Source: Streptomyces sp. SCSIO 75703
GTDB lineage: Bacteria; Actinomycetota; Actinomycetes; Streptomycetales; Streptomycetaceae
NCBI RefSeq assembly: GCF_036607905.1
Contig: NZ_CP144555.1
Span: 1,612,001-1,676,000 of the forward strand
Length of the DNA stretch: 64,000 bases
Direction of reading: 5' to 3'
Shown: one piece after another, positions 42,908 to 50,866 of the stretch
Layout: the number at the start of each line of letters is the position of its first letter
Numbering within the stretch: position 1 is the stretch's first letter
The notes under the pieces: model-generated
Told to the model about the DNA's origin: nothing
Databases searched by the model: none
The model's input: the letters and a program-made list of their open reading frames with translations, nothing else
Made by a program: the position numbers and the translations under genes

Positions 42908-43927
42908 TTAGCTCTCGGCGGAGCCGTCATCGTTGGAGTCGTCCACGGGTCGGCGGCGGGCCATGATGAGGGCGCCTCCGCCTCCGACGATCAAGACGGC
43001 CGCTCCGCCGATCAGCCATGGTGTGGCGTTAGCGCCGGTCTGGGCGAGGGTACCCGTCGGCGTCTTCGGTGTGGAGTCGCCAACTGGGGTGGCGGCGACG
43101 GTGGAGGAGTCGGATTCCGGTGTGTCGCTGCCCGACGCGGACGGAGTGGCCCCTTCGGTACCGCTGTTCGGCTTGCCGGGGCTGGAGGGGGTGTCGGTGG
43201 GCGTGTGCGTGGGCTTGACCGAGGGTTCGGGCTTCGAGTCGGTGGGGGTCTTGGCGTTGTTGACGGTCACGGTCACCGGGTCGCCGGGAGCAGCGGTGAA
43301 CGTCTTGGTGGGCTTGTTCAGGTCGTAGCCGGCGGGGGCTTTGATCTCCTTGACCCAGAACTGGGCCTTCCGGCTCGACATGGGCAGCTCTCCGGAGGCC
43401 GTGCCGTCGGCTCCCGTGGTCAGGGTGAGCAGCGTCGAGGTGCCGGTGCCGATGTTCACGGTCGCACCGGGCAGGAGCTTGCCGGTCTTGTCGTCCTTGG
43501 CCTGCAGGAGGACCTTGGCGGCCTTGAAGGGATCGGTGATCGTCAGCCGGGTGGTCGCGCCCGGGGTGACGATGACGTCCTGGTCGACGACGACCTCGTG
43601 GAGCGGGCTGCCGGAGGCCGTCTCCTTGAGCCGGTAGACGCCGGGCGCGAGGTCGGAGAAGGTCAGCTTTCCCTGTGCGTCGGTCTTCCCGTGTCCGGCT
43701 TCCTGGCCGGCGGAGTCGAGCAGCAGGAACACGGCGCCGGGCAGGGCGTCTCCGGCCGTGTCCTTGGTGGTGATCTCGACGCTGCCCGGGTCCGGGGCCG
43801 GAGTCTCGGCGGCGGAGGCTGAGGGGGTCGGTTCGGTGGGCTCGGCGCTCGCGGCCGGTGCCCAAGTGAGGGTGCCGGCCGCCGCGACGGCGATGGCGGC
43901 GGCGGATCGGACGAGACGTGCGTGCAC
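42908..43927 (-). CDS. Cell-wall-anchored prealbumin-fold (SpaA-like) protein
   Basis: 339 aa. Signal peptide (LVRSAAAIAVAAAGTLTWAP, cleavage about ASA-EP), then two Cna-B/SpaA prealbumin-like domains (GSVEITTKDTAGDALPGAVF, GKLTFSDLAPGVYRLKETAS; KVLLQAKDDKTGKLLPGATV, WVKEIKAPAGYDL). A Pro/Thr/Ser-rich wall-spanning linker of about 70 residues leads to the sorting signal LAQTGANATPWLIGGAAVLI and a basic tail. LAxTG signals are recognised by class E sortases of actinomycetes. Such proteins are surface adhesins or minor pilins; none of the usual pilin sortases is nearby. Single-gene unit ended by the terminator at 42857. Confidence 0.85.
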   Translation of the reverse strand: MHARLVRSAAAIAVAAAGTLTWAPAASAEPTEPTPSASAAETPAPDPGSVEITTKDTAGDALPGAVFLLLDSAGQEAGHGKTDAQGKLTFSDLAPGVYRLKETASGSPLHEVVVDQDVIVTPGATTRLTITDPFKAAKVLLQAKDDKTGKLLPGATVNIGTGTSTLLTLTTGADGTASGELPMSSRKAQFWVKEIKAPAGYDLNKPTKTFTAAPGDPVTVTVNNAKTPTDSKPEPSVKPTHTPTDTPSSPGKPNSGTEGATPSASGSDTPESDSSTVAATPVGDSTPKTPTGTLAQTGANATPWLIGGAAVLIVGGGGALIMARRRPVDDSNDDGSAES

Positions 43928-44048
43928 GAGGAAGAAGGCTCCTTGATCGGTCGGGGGAGGTCAGCGGGCGCGGCCGAGGGGGTGGGTGCGGACGGCAGAG
44001 CGGGCGGCATGTGGTTAGGCGGCTGCGGGGCTGCAGCCGGTGGGACGT

Positions 44049-44253
44049 AGAGGTGACGACGGGTGTGGAAGGGGATCTGCTTCACGGCCCGGTGCAGCGG
44101 TTCGGTGGAGATCAGCGAGGCGGTGAAAGCCGCGGCGAGGGTGGTGGGCGCGGCGGCAGAGAACTGGGCCTGCCAGTGCGGCTCGCTCGGGTATCCGCCC
44201 CAGACCCGCCAGACCGGACCGTTGGACCCAGTGGTGGCGTACCGGTGGCGCAC
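44049..44253 (-). pseudogene. DUF317 C-terminal fragment
   Basis: About 68 codons read GSNGPVWRVWGGYPSEPHWQ, then FSAAAPTTLAAAFTASLIST and PLHRAVKQIPFHTRRHLYVP, the last unit of a DUF317 protein. There is no upstream part: sequence before 44253 belongs to a broken MFS gene. The frame runs on into the prealbumin gene without a natural stop. A relic. Confidence 0.65.
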
Positions 44254-44409
44254 GCCGCCAAGGCCCTCTGGAGGCAGGAAGGTCTGCGTGCAGCAGGCTC
44301 GCTGCGGCCAGCGCGGCCAGAAGCCAGAGCCTTCCCGGCGACGGAAGCAGAGGCAGCTTCCCAGCGCTGGCGCGCATTGCGGGGCGGTCTGCGCCGCTCA
44401 GGCTTCGGG

Positions 44410-44953
44410 TGACCGGCACGGGCGATCGCGACGCCGGCCAGGAGGGTGCCTGTTGCGGTGAAGAGGGTGCTGTGCGGGGCCTGGGCGGTGAGGGCGGCCA
44501 GGCGGCGCCAGCCAGGGCGCCGAGGGACTATGCGGCGTGAAGACCAGACATGATGGGCCGACCGAAGGCCGTTTGGCAACGGACGGCCGCACTGTTGGCG
44601 GCAACATCAAGGACGCCGTGGGCGAGGCCGAACGCGAGAGCCGCCGCGAGCAACGCGGACAGGCTCTCTCCCTGGCCCACGAGGACGAGGCATCCGGCCA
44701 GGGCAAGGGACCCAGTGGTGAGCAGGGCCGGTAGCCGCGCTGGGCGCGTGTAGCGGCCTCCGATCTGGAGGCCGGCGACCATGCCGATGGCGGCGGCCAG
44801 CAGGACCAGGGCCAGCCCTGCGGTGCTGAGGTGGGCAGTCTGCTGCACGGCAGGCATCCGGGCACCCCACACCGCCATGATGGCCCCGAGGCCGAGGAAG
44901 TAGCAGGTCAGCAGCGCCCGGCTGTGCCGGTCGGCCGCAGACACCGCGCTCAC
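44410..44953 (-). pseudogene. MFS transporter, broken
   Basis: GTG 44953 overlaps the stop of the ATP-grasp gene (GTGA). The first five helices are intact (LLTCYFLGLGAIMAVWGARM, LALVLLAAAIGMVAGLQIGG, LALAGCLVLVG, LAAALAFGLAHGVLDVAANS). An in-frame TAG at 44530-44528 replaces the expected Tyr in SGLHA-x-SLGALAG, and a second lesion, a one-base shift, is needed to read on into LAALTAQAPHSTLFTATGTL. Homology fades by about 44410 and the second half of the protein is missing. Probably once the exporter paired with the ATP-grasp enzyme. Confidence 0.75.
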
Positions 44954-46194
44954 GCCGCCGTGCTGCGGGTACCGCGGGTCCGGTCGAGGACCGCGGTGAC
45001 GGCACGAGCGGCCTGGTCGGCGCGGGCACGCGCCTGCTGGCCGGTGGTGGCGGTGGTGATGAGGTAGCCGATCCGGCCGGTGTACAGGTTTCCTCCGTCG
45101 GAGGGGACGAGGAGCTGGTCGCCGGGGCGGCACTGGTAGTGCACCCGGTCCAGCCACGTCGGGTGGGGCCCGTCGTAGATGAGGTGGGTGAGCGTGCCGG
45201 AGGTGTCCGGGTAGAGCAGCCGGATGGCGGCGGCCGAGGACCTGGTGGGCGTGAGGTCGGGGGCACGGTCGCAGGCGATATCGGCGGCAGCGCGGGGCAG
45301 GTCGATGCCGGTGGCGAGACGCACGAGGTGGCCGATCATGTCTCCGGCCAGGCGGGCATTGACCTCGATGAGACGGGGCCTGCCGTCGACGAGGCGCATC
45401 TCGATGTGGCTGACGCCGTCGGTGATGCCGAGGGCGTTGATGGCCGCCCGGGCGGCTGGCGCGACGGTTTCCAGGAGCGGGTCGTCGGCGTCCACGCTGT
45501 GGGCCAGCTGCTCGAAGTGCGGCGGGGGGCTGATGGTCTTGCGGTTGACCGCGACCACCGTGGTGGCGCCGCGGTAGGTGACGCACTCCACGGAGATCTC
45601 CGGCCCGTCGAGGAACTCCTCGACGAGGACGCTGGTGCTCTCGGTGCCCTGACCGGCAGCCCGTTCGGCTGCCTGGTAGGCGGCCGTGAGCTGGTCGCGG
45701 TCGTCGACGCGGCGCACGCCGATGGCACCCGCGTGTGAGGCGGGCTTCAGCACCACGGGGTAGCCAATCCGTTCGGCGGCGGCTTCGGCCTCCTGGCGGG
45801 TACGCACGCTCACCGAAGCGGCCGAGGGCACGCCGTGGCGGGCGAACAGCGAGCGAGCGGTGGCCTTGTTGCGGCATCCCTGCATCACTTCGGGTGCGGT
45901 GGTGGACAAGCCGAGCTGGCGGGCGAGGCGGGCGGTCGGGACCACGCTCCATTCGTCCCAGGTCATGACGCCGGCGAGGTTGTGGCGTCCGGCCAGGGCG
46001 TGGCCTCCTGCCAGCAGTGCGGCAGGATCGCTGAGATCCACGACGGCGTGATCGGTGATGTGCGGCTCCTCCCAAGAGGGTTCGGTGCCGGTGAGCAGCA
46101 CGATGTCGTAGACGTCGGCGACCTGCTCAAGGCAGTAGCCGCGGTAGTTCACATCTCCGGGAGCGACGACAAGTACAACAGGGCGAGCGGGCAA
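44950..46194 (-). CDS. ATP-grasp ligase
   Basis: 414 aa. ATP-grasp enzymes join a carboxylate (as acyl phosphate) to an amine, for example making dipeptides. The fold is clear: N-terminal domain VVLVVAPGDVNYRGYCLEQV, lid and nucleotide site YPVVLKPASHAGAIGVRRV, TSVLVEEFLDGPEISVECVT, and the metal-binding HIEMRLVDGRPRLIEVNARL, then AGDMI. TTG 46194 is chosen because CGGAGA is six bases upstream and the domain begins there. It ends in an overlap with the dead MFS gene. With the MFS exporter and winged-helix genes upstream, it suggests a small self-contained peptide-type metabolite locus. Confidence 0.83.
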   Translation of the reverse strand: MPARPVVLVVAPGDVNYRGYCLEQVADVYDIVLLTGTEPSWEEPHITDHAVVDLSDPAALLAGGHALAGRHNLAGVMTWDEWSVVPTARLARQLGLSTTAPEVMQGCRNKATARSLFARHGVPSAASVSVRTRQEAEAAAERIGYPVVLKPASHAGAIGVRRVDDRDQLTAAYQAAERAAGQGTESTSVLVEEFLDGPEISVECVTYRGATTVVAVNRKTISPPPHFEQLAHSVDADDPLLETVAPAARAAINALGITDGVSHIEMRLVDGRPRLIEVNARLAGDMIGHLVRLATGIDLPRAAADIACDRAPDLTPTRSSAAAIRLLYPDTSGTLTHLIYDGPHPTWLDRVHYQCRPGDQLLVPSDGGNLYTGRIGYLITTATTGQQARARADQAARAVTAVLDRTRGTRSTAA

Positions 46195-46294
46195 GAGAGC
46201 TTCTCCGTATCGAGGGACGGCAGGGCAGGAAAAAAAGGGGGTGTTCAGGCGGCGCGGCGACGGCGCAGCTCTCCACGGGCTGGGGACAATTGGG

Positions 46295-47530
46295 TCAGGT
46301 GCGCAGGGCAGGGTCGGTGCGCAGGCGGGCGAAGGCGCAGAACAGGCCGAGGGTTTGCAGGGCGGCGCAGGCGGTGATGACGTGTCCCAGCGCGTCGGGC
46401 GGGGTGAGCGCAGTGAGCACGCCGGCGACCGGGAAGGGCAGCAGGAGGATGAGAATGGTGGCCGACAGGGTGCTGCCAAACGCCTCTGGAGGGATCAGGC
46501 GGGAGCGCAGGGTGCGCAAGACAACCGCCAGGCCGCCATCGGCTGCCATCAGGACCGCGACCATGACCAGGTAGGACAGGTAGCCGGGGGCCAGGGCGGC
46601 GGCGAGGCAGGCGAGCGAAGCAATGGCGGAGCAGGCGGCTCCCACTGGCCACAGGCCCAGGCGATCCAGCACGAACCGACAGATGGTGACGGCCGCCAGG
46701 GTGGCTGCCGCTGCGGCGGACCACACCAGGCCGACGGCCGTAGTGGACTGCCCGAAGTGCTGGACGACGATCACCGGACCGGCTGCCTGGAGAAGGCCGA
46801 TAGACAGGTTGGACAGGGTCAGCCCGGCCACCAGCCAGCCGAGCGCGGGGAGCGCGCGGATGGTGCGCCACCCCGTGACGAGCCCGGCGCCGGGCCGCCC
46901 CTTTCGCGCGCGGGCCGGGGCAACGGGCGAGGGCGGTGTGCGCAGGGCGAGCAGCGCGGCGAGCAGCGAGAGCACGGTGACCACCGCGAGCATCGACGGC
47001 GGCCCGGCGAGCAGCAGCACGCCGGCGAGCGCCGGTCCGGCCAAGGTCGCGGTCTGGTCGATGCCGAGCAGGACGGCCTGGACACGGTGGGCCCGGGGTC
47101 CGGCTCGGCGGCCAGCGGCGGCTCCGGCGGTCTCGGTCGCGATGTAGCTGAACTCGGTGAGCACGCCGGTCGCCGCCGCGAGCACCATCGCTGTCGCGCT
47201 CGCCACGGTGCCGGATGGGAAGAGGTACAGGAACACCGCGCCAGCGGCGAGCACCACCGCCCGTCCCAGGGAGGCGAGGTGGAAGACCACCGAGGCGCCG
47301 CGCCGGTCGACGATCGATCCGGCCCACCCGAACGCAGCCAGGCGCGGGATCCACTCCAGGGCGAAGGCGGCCCCTGTCAGCACGGCGGAGCCAGTCGTGG
47401 CCAAGACGAGCAACGGGATGCCGTAGGTGGACATCGCGAACGCCAAGGCATCCGCCGTGCGCGGCAGGTAGATGCTGCTCATCAGCCCGGCCGTGTGGCG
47501 TGCGTGCCGGGGTGTGACCGCTGCGCTCAC
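46295..47530 (-). CDS. MFS transporter
   Basis: 411 aa, about 12 membrane helices, in the normal range. The N-terminal part (LMSSIYLPRTADALAFAMST, GIPLLVLATTGSAVLTGAAF) and the loop between helices 2 and 3 (WAGSIVDRRGASVVF) fit the drug-exporter branch with GxLaDRxG-like motif A. The gene starts within the regulator stop codon (GTGA overlap), and the central loop PARARKGRPGAGLV is basic. Likely efflux of the product of, or substrate related to, the ATP-grasp enzyme. Confidence 0.85.
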   Translation of the reverse strand: MSAAVTPRHARHTAGLMSSIYLPRTADALAFAMSTYGIPLLVLATTGSAVLTGAAFALEWIPRLAAFGWAGSIVDRRGASVVFHLASLGRAVVLAAGAVFLYLFPSGTVASATAMVLAAATGVLTEFSYIATETAGAAAGRRAGPRAHRVQAVLLGIDQTATLAGPALAGVLLLAGPPSMLAVVTVLSLLAALLALRTPPSPVAPARARKGRPGAGLVTGWRTIRALPALGWLVAGLTLSNLSIGLLQAAGPVIVVQHFGQSTTAVGLVWSAAAAATLAAVTICRFVLDRLGLWPVGAACSAIASLACLAAALAPGYLSYLVMVAVLMAADGGLAVVLRTLRSRLIPPEAFGSTLSATILILLLPFPVAGVLTALTPPDALGHVITACAALQTLGLFCAFARLRTDPALRT

Positions 47531-48042
47531 GCGGCCCGCTCGGGCTCAGCCTTGGCCACCTGGGGGTTGCTAATCAGCCACTGGATCAAAGACGTGCGGG
47601 CACAGGCCAGCTCCGACTCAGCCTCAACGCTGATGGGGCGCACAGGGGCCAGAGGGCCGGGGCGGTCGGCATCCCCAGGAGTGAGCGATGGTGCCAGCAG
47701 GCCGAGGACATGCCGGACACGGCTGCTGAACTCGCAGACGGCGGCGGGGACCGAGTGACACCGCGCCCACCGGGCTAGCGCGTCGTACAGGTCAGCCAGT
47801 TCCCGCCCGGATTCGGTCAGTTCCAGGCCGGTGCCGGGCGCGACCCGGACGAGACCGTAGGTGCGGGCCGTGTCGGAGGCACTTCGCAGCTGGTGCGGGG
47901 AGAGGTCGGACAGAGTCCCGGCCAGACGTCGCGGCGGTATGGCGCCGTTGTCGTCGATCTCGGTGACCAGACGGATCAGGGAGCACGAGGCGAGCACGTC
48001 GACAGCGTGGCGCGCTGCGGCAGAGGCGAAGGGGGTGCTCAT
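47527..48042 (-). CDS. HxlR-like winged-helix regulator
   Basis: 171 aa. Winged-helix core: LASCSLIRLVTEIDDNGAIP, then PHQLRSASDTARTYGLVRVA, and the wing ending ELTESGRELADLYDALARWA, the usual HxlR/MarR-type order. It overlaps both neighbours by four bases, so it is translated with the tandem regulator upstream and the MFS gene downstream. It lacks the conserved Cys of redox-sensing HxlR proteins near the N terminus (only Cys at about residue 20). Likely autoregulator of the exporter operon. Confidence 0.7.
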   Translation of the reverse strand: MSTPFASAAARHAVDVLASCSLIRLVTEIDDNGAIPPRRLAGTLSDLSPHQLRSASDTARTYGLVRVAPGTGLELTESGRELADLYDALARWARCHSVPAAVCEFSSRVRHVLGLLAPSLTPGDADRPGPLAPVRPISVEAESELACARTSLIQWLISNPQVAKAEPERAA

Positions 48043-48881
48043 CGGCGCGGGCCTCCCGCCGGGAGGGCTGCCGTCGGGTAGCTGGTCATAGCGTGCGAGA
48101 AGAGGTCACGGTGGTGCCACGCCGGGGACGACCCAACCGCCCGAGCGGGCGGCAGCGCCGCGGGCGCCGGCCGTGATGGGCTGCTGACCCACGGCCTCGG
48201 CTTGCTCTTGGCCTTTGGCTGGCCCCAGACGGGGTGGTGGGCCGCCTGGTCGAGGGGCTGCCCGGCGGACCAGGCGGAGAGCGTGCCGAGGACGGGGCCC
48301 AGGGCGTCGCCGGCGGCGGACAGCCGGTAGGGCCGGCCGTTGCCCTCGGTGTCGGCCAGACCGTCGGCAACGAGTTGCCGCAACGGCGGATAGATGTTCG
48401 TCCAGTCGCTGCTGGGCATCACGATCCGGGCCAGACCCCGGCCGCTGACCTCCTCGCGCGACTTGAGCACCCACAGGATGGCGGCGGCGTGGCGCCGGGT
48501 AAGCAGGGTGAGGCTGTCCTCGATCTGCTCGATGGCGGCCAGCGGGCGTTCCGCCTTCTCCAAGTGCTCCTCGGCCCAGGTGACGATCACCGGCAGGATC
48601 GGCAGCAGGGCAGTGGCTCGCTCGGTGTGGCCGTAGGTCACGTGGCGTGCGGTGTGTTCGGTGCGCTCGACGAGGCCGGCGTCGCACAGCGACTTGAGCT
48701 TGGGGTGGAGCTGGCCGTTCTGCAGCCAGGACACCTTGGCCGCCAGCTCGCTGTAGCGCAGCGGCGGGCCGGAGAGGGCCAGCAGGATCCTCACGTTCCA
48801 GCGCGGGGTGATCATGGCGAGGGCCTCGGTGACCCGGGCGATGTCGGCATCGGCATCGGGGGGCAGAGCGGTGATGGCCAA
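48039..48881 (-). CDS. Two-domain HxlR-type regulator
   Basis: 280 aa with two winged-helix domains. Domain 1: TPRWNVRILLALSGPPLRYS, ELAAKVSWLQNGQLHPKLKS, then LCDAGLVERTEHTARHVTYG. Domain 2: LLTRRHAAAILWVLKSREEV, then WTNIYPPLRQLVADGLADTE and YRLSAAGDALGPVLGTLSAW. HxlR proteins are normally single-domain dimers, so this looks like a fused dimer. The C-terminal 70 residues are Pro/Ala-rich. First gene of the four-gene overlap chain. Confidence 0.75.
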   Translation of the reverse strand: MAITALPPDADADIARVTEALAMITPRWNVRILLALSGPPLRYSELAAKVSWLQNGQLHPKLKSLCDAGLVERTEHTARHVTYGHTERATALLPILPVIVTWAEEHLEKAERPLAAIEQIEDSLTLLTRRHAAAILWVLKSREEVSGRGLARIVMPSSDWTNIYPPLRQLVADGLADTEGNGRPYRLSAAGDALGPVLGTLSAWSAGQPLDQAAHHPVWGQPKAKSKPRPWVSSPSRPAPAALPPARAVGSSPAWHHRDLFSHAMTSYPTAALPAGGPRR

Positions 48882-48923
48882 GGGAGGAACTCCTGGGTGA
48901 AAGGAAAGGGGGGTGCCTGCAGG

Positions 48924-49337
48924 TCAGCGGCTGTGTGCCGCGCTCTGCGCCGCAAGGGGCGCGGCCGGGGCAGGCAGCGTGGGAGCCGGGGAGGCAGAGG
49001 TCGAGGCCGGGACGCGGACCAGGCTCTGCAGGACGGCGGCGGCCGACTTGGCCTGGGTCTCGCGGATGGCGACGGCTTCGGTGAGCCGGCGGATGCCGTC
49101 GAGGAGGTGGGAGACCTCGTGCGGGCCGATCTGCTGCTCGGGGTGGATGAGACGGGTGAGGTGGTCGCGGTGGAAGTCGATGCTGCGCTCGGCCAGGGCG
49201 AGGGTGTCGTGCATGCCGAGCAGGGCGGAGAGCATGCCGGGTGGCTGGTCCTGTGCGTGGGCTTCGAGGTCGGCGAGCGGTGCGCCGTACAGGTCCTCTA
49301 TCCGTCCGGCTATGTCGGTGGACGTGAGGTGGGGCAA
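48924..49337 (-). CDS. Unknown helical protein
   Basis: 137 aa, about three amphipathic helices (IEDLYGAPLADLEAHAQDQP, MLSALLGMHDTLALAERSID, SHLLDGIRRLTEAVAIRETQ) and an Ala/Pro-rich tail. No family recognised. It is 10 bp downstream of 49348-49791 and is probably the third gene of a small operon starting at 50270. Such short helical proteins are common cargo in actinomycete conjugative elements. Confidence 0.55.
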   Translation of the reverse strand: MPHLTSTDIAGRIEDLYGAPLADLEAHAQDQPPGMLSALLGMHDTLALAERSIDFHRDHLTRLIHPEQQIGPHEVSHLLDGIRRLTEAVAIRETQAKSAAAVLQSLVRVPASTSASPAPTLPAPAAPLAAQSAAHSR

Positions 49338-49347
49338 TCAGGGGCTT

Positions 49348-49791
49348 TCACGGTCGGCGGGCCCGGGCCGCCCCGGCACGCTGGGGTGCCGGGGCGGCAG
49401 ACGGGGGCAGGGTGGCGGTGGCCCTGAGCTGAGCCGTTCGTACGGGCCGGGACTGCTGGGCGGGCGGGGGCATGGTGCGCAGCAGCTCGCCTAGGGCTGC
49501 GCGGTAGCCGTCGCGGGCCTCCAGTGCTGCTTCCAGCCACTGCGCGTCGAATCGGAGCTTGTCCGCCGACAGTTCGTCCATGTCGCGGTCGGGATCCATG
49601 TCGGCGTGGACGCGGTCGCGGACGCGGGCGACCTGCTCCTCGGTGAGCGCCAGGAACGAGCGCAGCTCCAGGGCACGGGCGAGCGCGGGCGAGGCACCTG
49701 GGCTGGCAGCCGTCTCGTACAGCTCGGGTAGCGGGTTGCCGAAGACCTTCTGCAGGTCGGCGTCCATGGTGCTGGCCTTGTCCCGGCTCAT
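49348..49791 (-). CDS. Unknown helical protein
   Basis: 147 aa. Helical N-terminal part (DADLQKVFGNPLPELYETAA, ARALELRSFLALTEEQVARV, RFDAQWLEAALEARDGYRAA) followed by an Arg/Ala/Pro-rich tail. ATG 49791 overlaps the stop of the gene upstream (ATGA). No recognised family. Layout (helical body, disordered tail) matches its two neighbours and suggests a shared origin, though sequences are not clearly alike. Confidence 0.55.
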   Translation of the reverse strand: MSRDKASTMDADLQKVFGNPLPELYETAASPGASPALARALELRSFLALTEEQVARVRDRVHADMDPDRDMDELSADKLRFDAQWLEAALEARDGYRAALGELLRTMPPPAQQSRPVRTAQLRATATLPPSAAPAPQRAGAARARRP

Positions 49792-50270
49792 CGGGCGGTC
49801 CTTGCCGGCCGCCACGCCGATGCCGGAGCGGCTGTGCCGGCGGGCCGGTGGGGAGCGCTGGTCTGCACCGCCGGGCCGGTTCGGGGCCGGAGGCGGGCGA
49901 GGCGCTGGGCGGCGAGGTCCTTCTTCCCCGGGGCGTCCGGGTCGAGGAGCCAGCGCACGACCATGGCTCGGCCGTCGCGGGCGGTGACGGCCGCGTTCAC
50001 CCGGTGGGCGAGGCCCATCGTCGGATCGTCGATCTCGCTGGGCTGGGTTTGCAGCGCAGCGAGGAGGTCGTCCTCCGCACGCTCCAGCACGGACTGGGCC
50101 TCGACGAGAAGGCCATGCCACTTGACGACGTCGGTGGCATCGGGATTCGCGGTCGGCGCGGCGGCGACCGCGGCCTTCAACTGGTCCATGCCCATGTCGA
50201 AGCACGCTTCGATCCGTTCGGTGAGCACGCCCACGACATCCTCAGACTCATCGGATATGCCATCGGGCAA
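49788..50270 (-). CDS. Unknown helical protein, first of three-gene operon
   Basis: 160 aa. TTG 50270 has AGGAGA seven bases upstream and is the first possible start; the next in-frame ATG is well inside a predicted helix. Helices VVGVLTERIEACFDMGMDQL, VKWHGLLVEAQSVLERAEDD, and GLAHRVNAAVTARDGRAMVV, then a basic Pro-rich tail. No family recognised; no membrane segment. The overlap with 49791 implies translational coupling. Confidence 0.55.
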   Translation of the reverse strand: MPDGISDESEDVVGVLTERIEACFDMGMDQLKAAVAAAPTANPDATDVVKWHGLLVEAQSVLERAEDDLLAALQTQPSEIDDPTMGLAHRVNAAVTARDGRAMVVRWLLDPDAPGKKDLAAQRLARLRPRTGPAVQTSAPHRPAGTAAPASAWRPARTAR

Positions 50271-50365
50271 AGGGAAATCTCCTGTTCTGGAAAGGCCGAT
50301 CCCTGGGGTGGGAGGGGCTGCCGTACCCAGTGGCTGAGCCGCTTACGGCCACCTGCTGGGCTCTG

Positions 50366-50719
50366 TCAGGCCAGGCACATTCGGACGTCGCGGTAGACGT
50401 ACGTGCCGGAGACCCAGCCCTTGACGCCAGTCGTCTTGTCCGTGATGTAGAGCCAGTTGCCGCTCTTCTTGGACACGCTGAACGCGTGGCTCTTGTAGAG
50501 CACGCCGAGCGCGGTGGACTTCGAGCTGGTCTTCGACCGAATGGTCACGGCACTGGCGTGCACCGTGTAGGGGAGCGGCGGCCGGTTGTGGCAGCTCACG
50601 GCGGGGGTGGCGGTTACTGCGGTGGGTACGGTCGCGGCGCTGGCGGGGGTGGCGGACAGCGCCGGCAGCGCGAGCGCGCCAAGCATCGCCGCGGATATGG
50701 CAATTCGGGTGGAGCGCAT
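50366..50719 (-). CDS. Secreted SH3-like protein
   Basis: 117 aa. A clear signal peptide (IAISAAMLGALALPALSATP, cleavage about ASA-AT) precedes one bacterial SH3-like domain: SAVTIRSKTSSKSTALGVLY, FSVSKKSGNWLYITDKTTGV, KGWVSGTYVY. Bacterial SH3 domains bind peptidoglycan or peptides. Two Cys (CHNRP and the terminal MCLA) may form a disulphide. GGAGG precedes the ATG on the minus strand. A second, longer relative lies in the transfer operon at 56211. Confidence 0.8.
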   Translation of the reverse strand: MRSTRIAISAAMLGALALPALSATPASAATVPTAVTATPAVSCHNRPPLPYTVHASAVTIRSKTSSKSTALGVLYKSHAFSVSKKSGNWLYITDKTTGVKGWVSGTYVYRDVRMCLA

Positions 50720-50803
50720 GCGGAAGAAACCTCCGTGAAGGCACAGGGAATGCAGGGAAGGAGCCGCGGGAGTTGTCCCGGCGGCTGTATAAGAGTCCGG
50801 AGA

Positions 50804-50828
50804 ATCGCCGGTTTGGCTAACCGGCGAT
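50804..50828 (-). terminator. Hairpin between minus-strand genes
   Basis: ATCGCCGGTT (50804-50813) pairs with AACCGGCGAT (50819-50828) around TGGCT. It lies 39 bases beyond the stop of the gene ending at 50867 and before the SH3-like gene, so it probably ends the operon coming from the right. Confidence 0.6.
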
Positions 50829-50866
50829 CGTCGGCTATGTTGCGCCGCCCGCGTCGGGCTGAGCGC

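Noticed and set aside
43663..44048. Continuation of the DUF317 fragment frame into the prealbumin gene
   Set aside because: It becomes Pro/Arg-rich low-complexity shadow of the prealbumin gene, with no DUF317 features past about 44049.
44528..46075. Minus-strand open frame overlapping the ATP-grasp gene
   Set aside because: Its N-terminal part is Arg/Pro-rich shadow of the ATP-grasp frame; only the end, from GTG 44953, is the MFS remnant.
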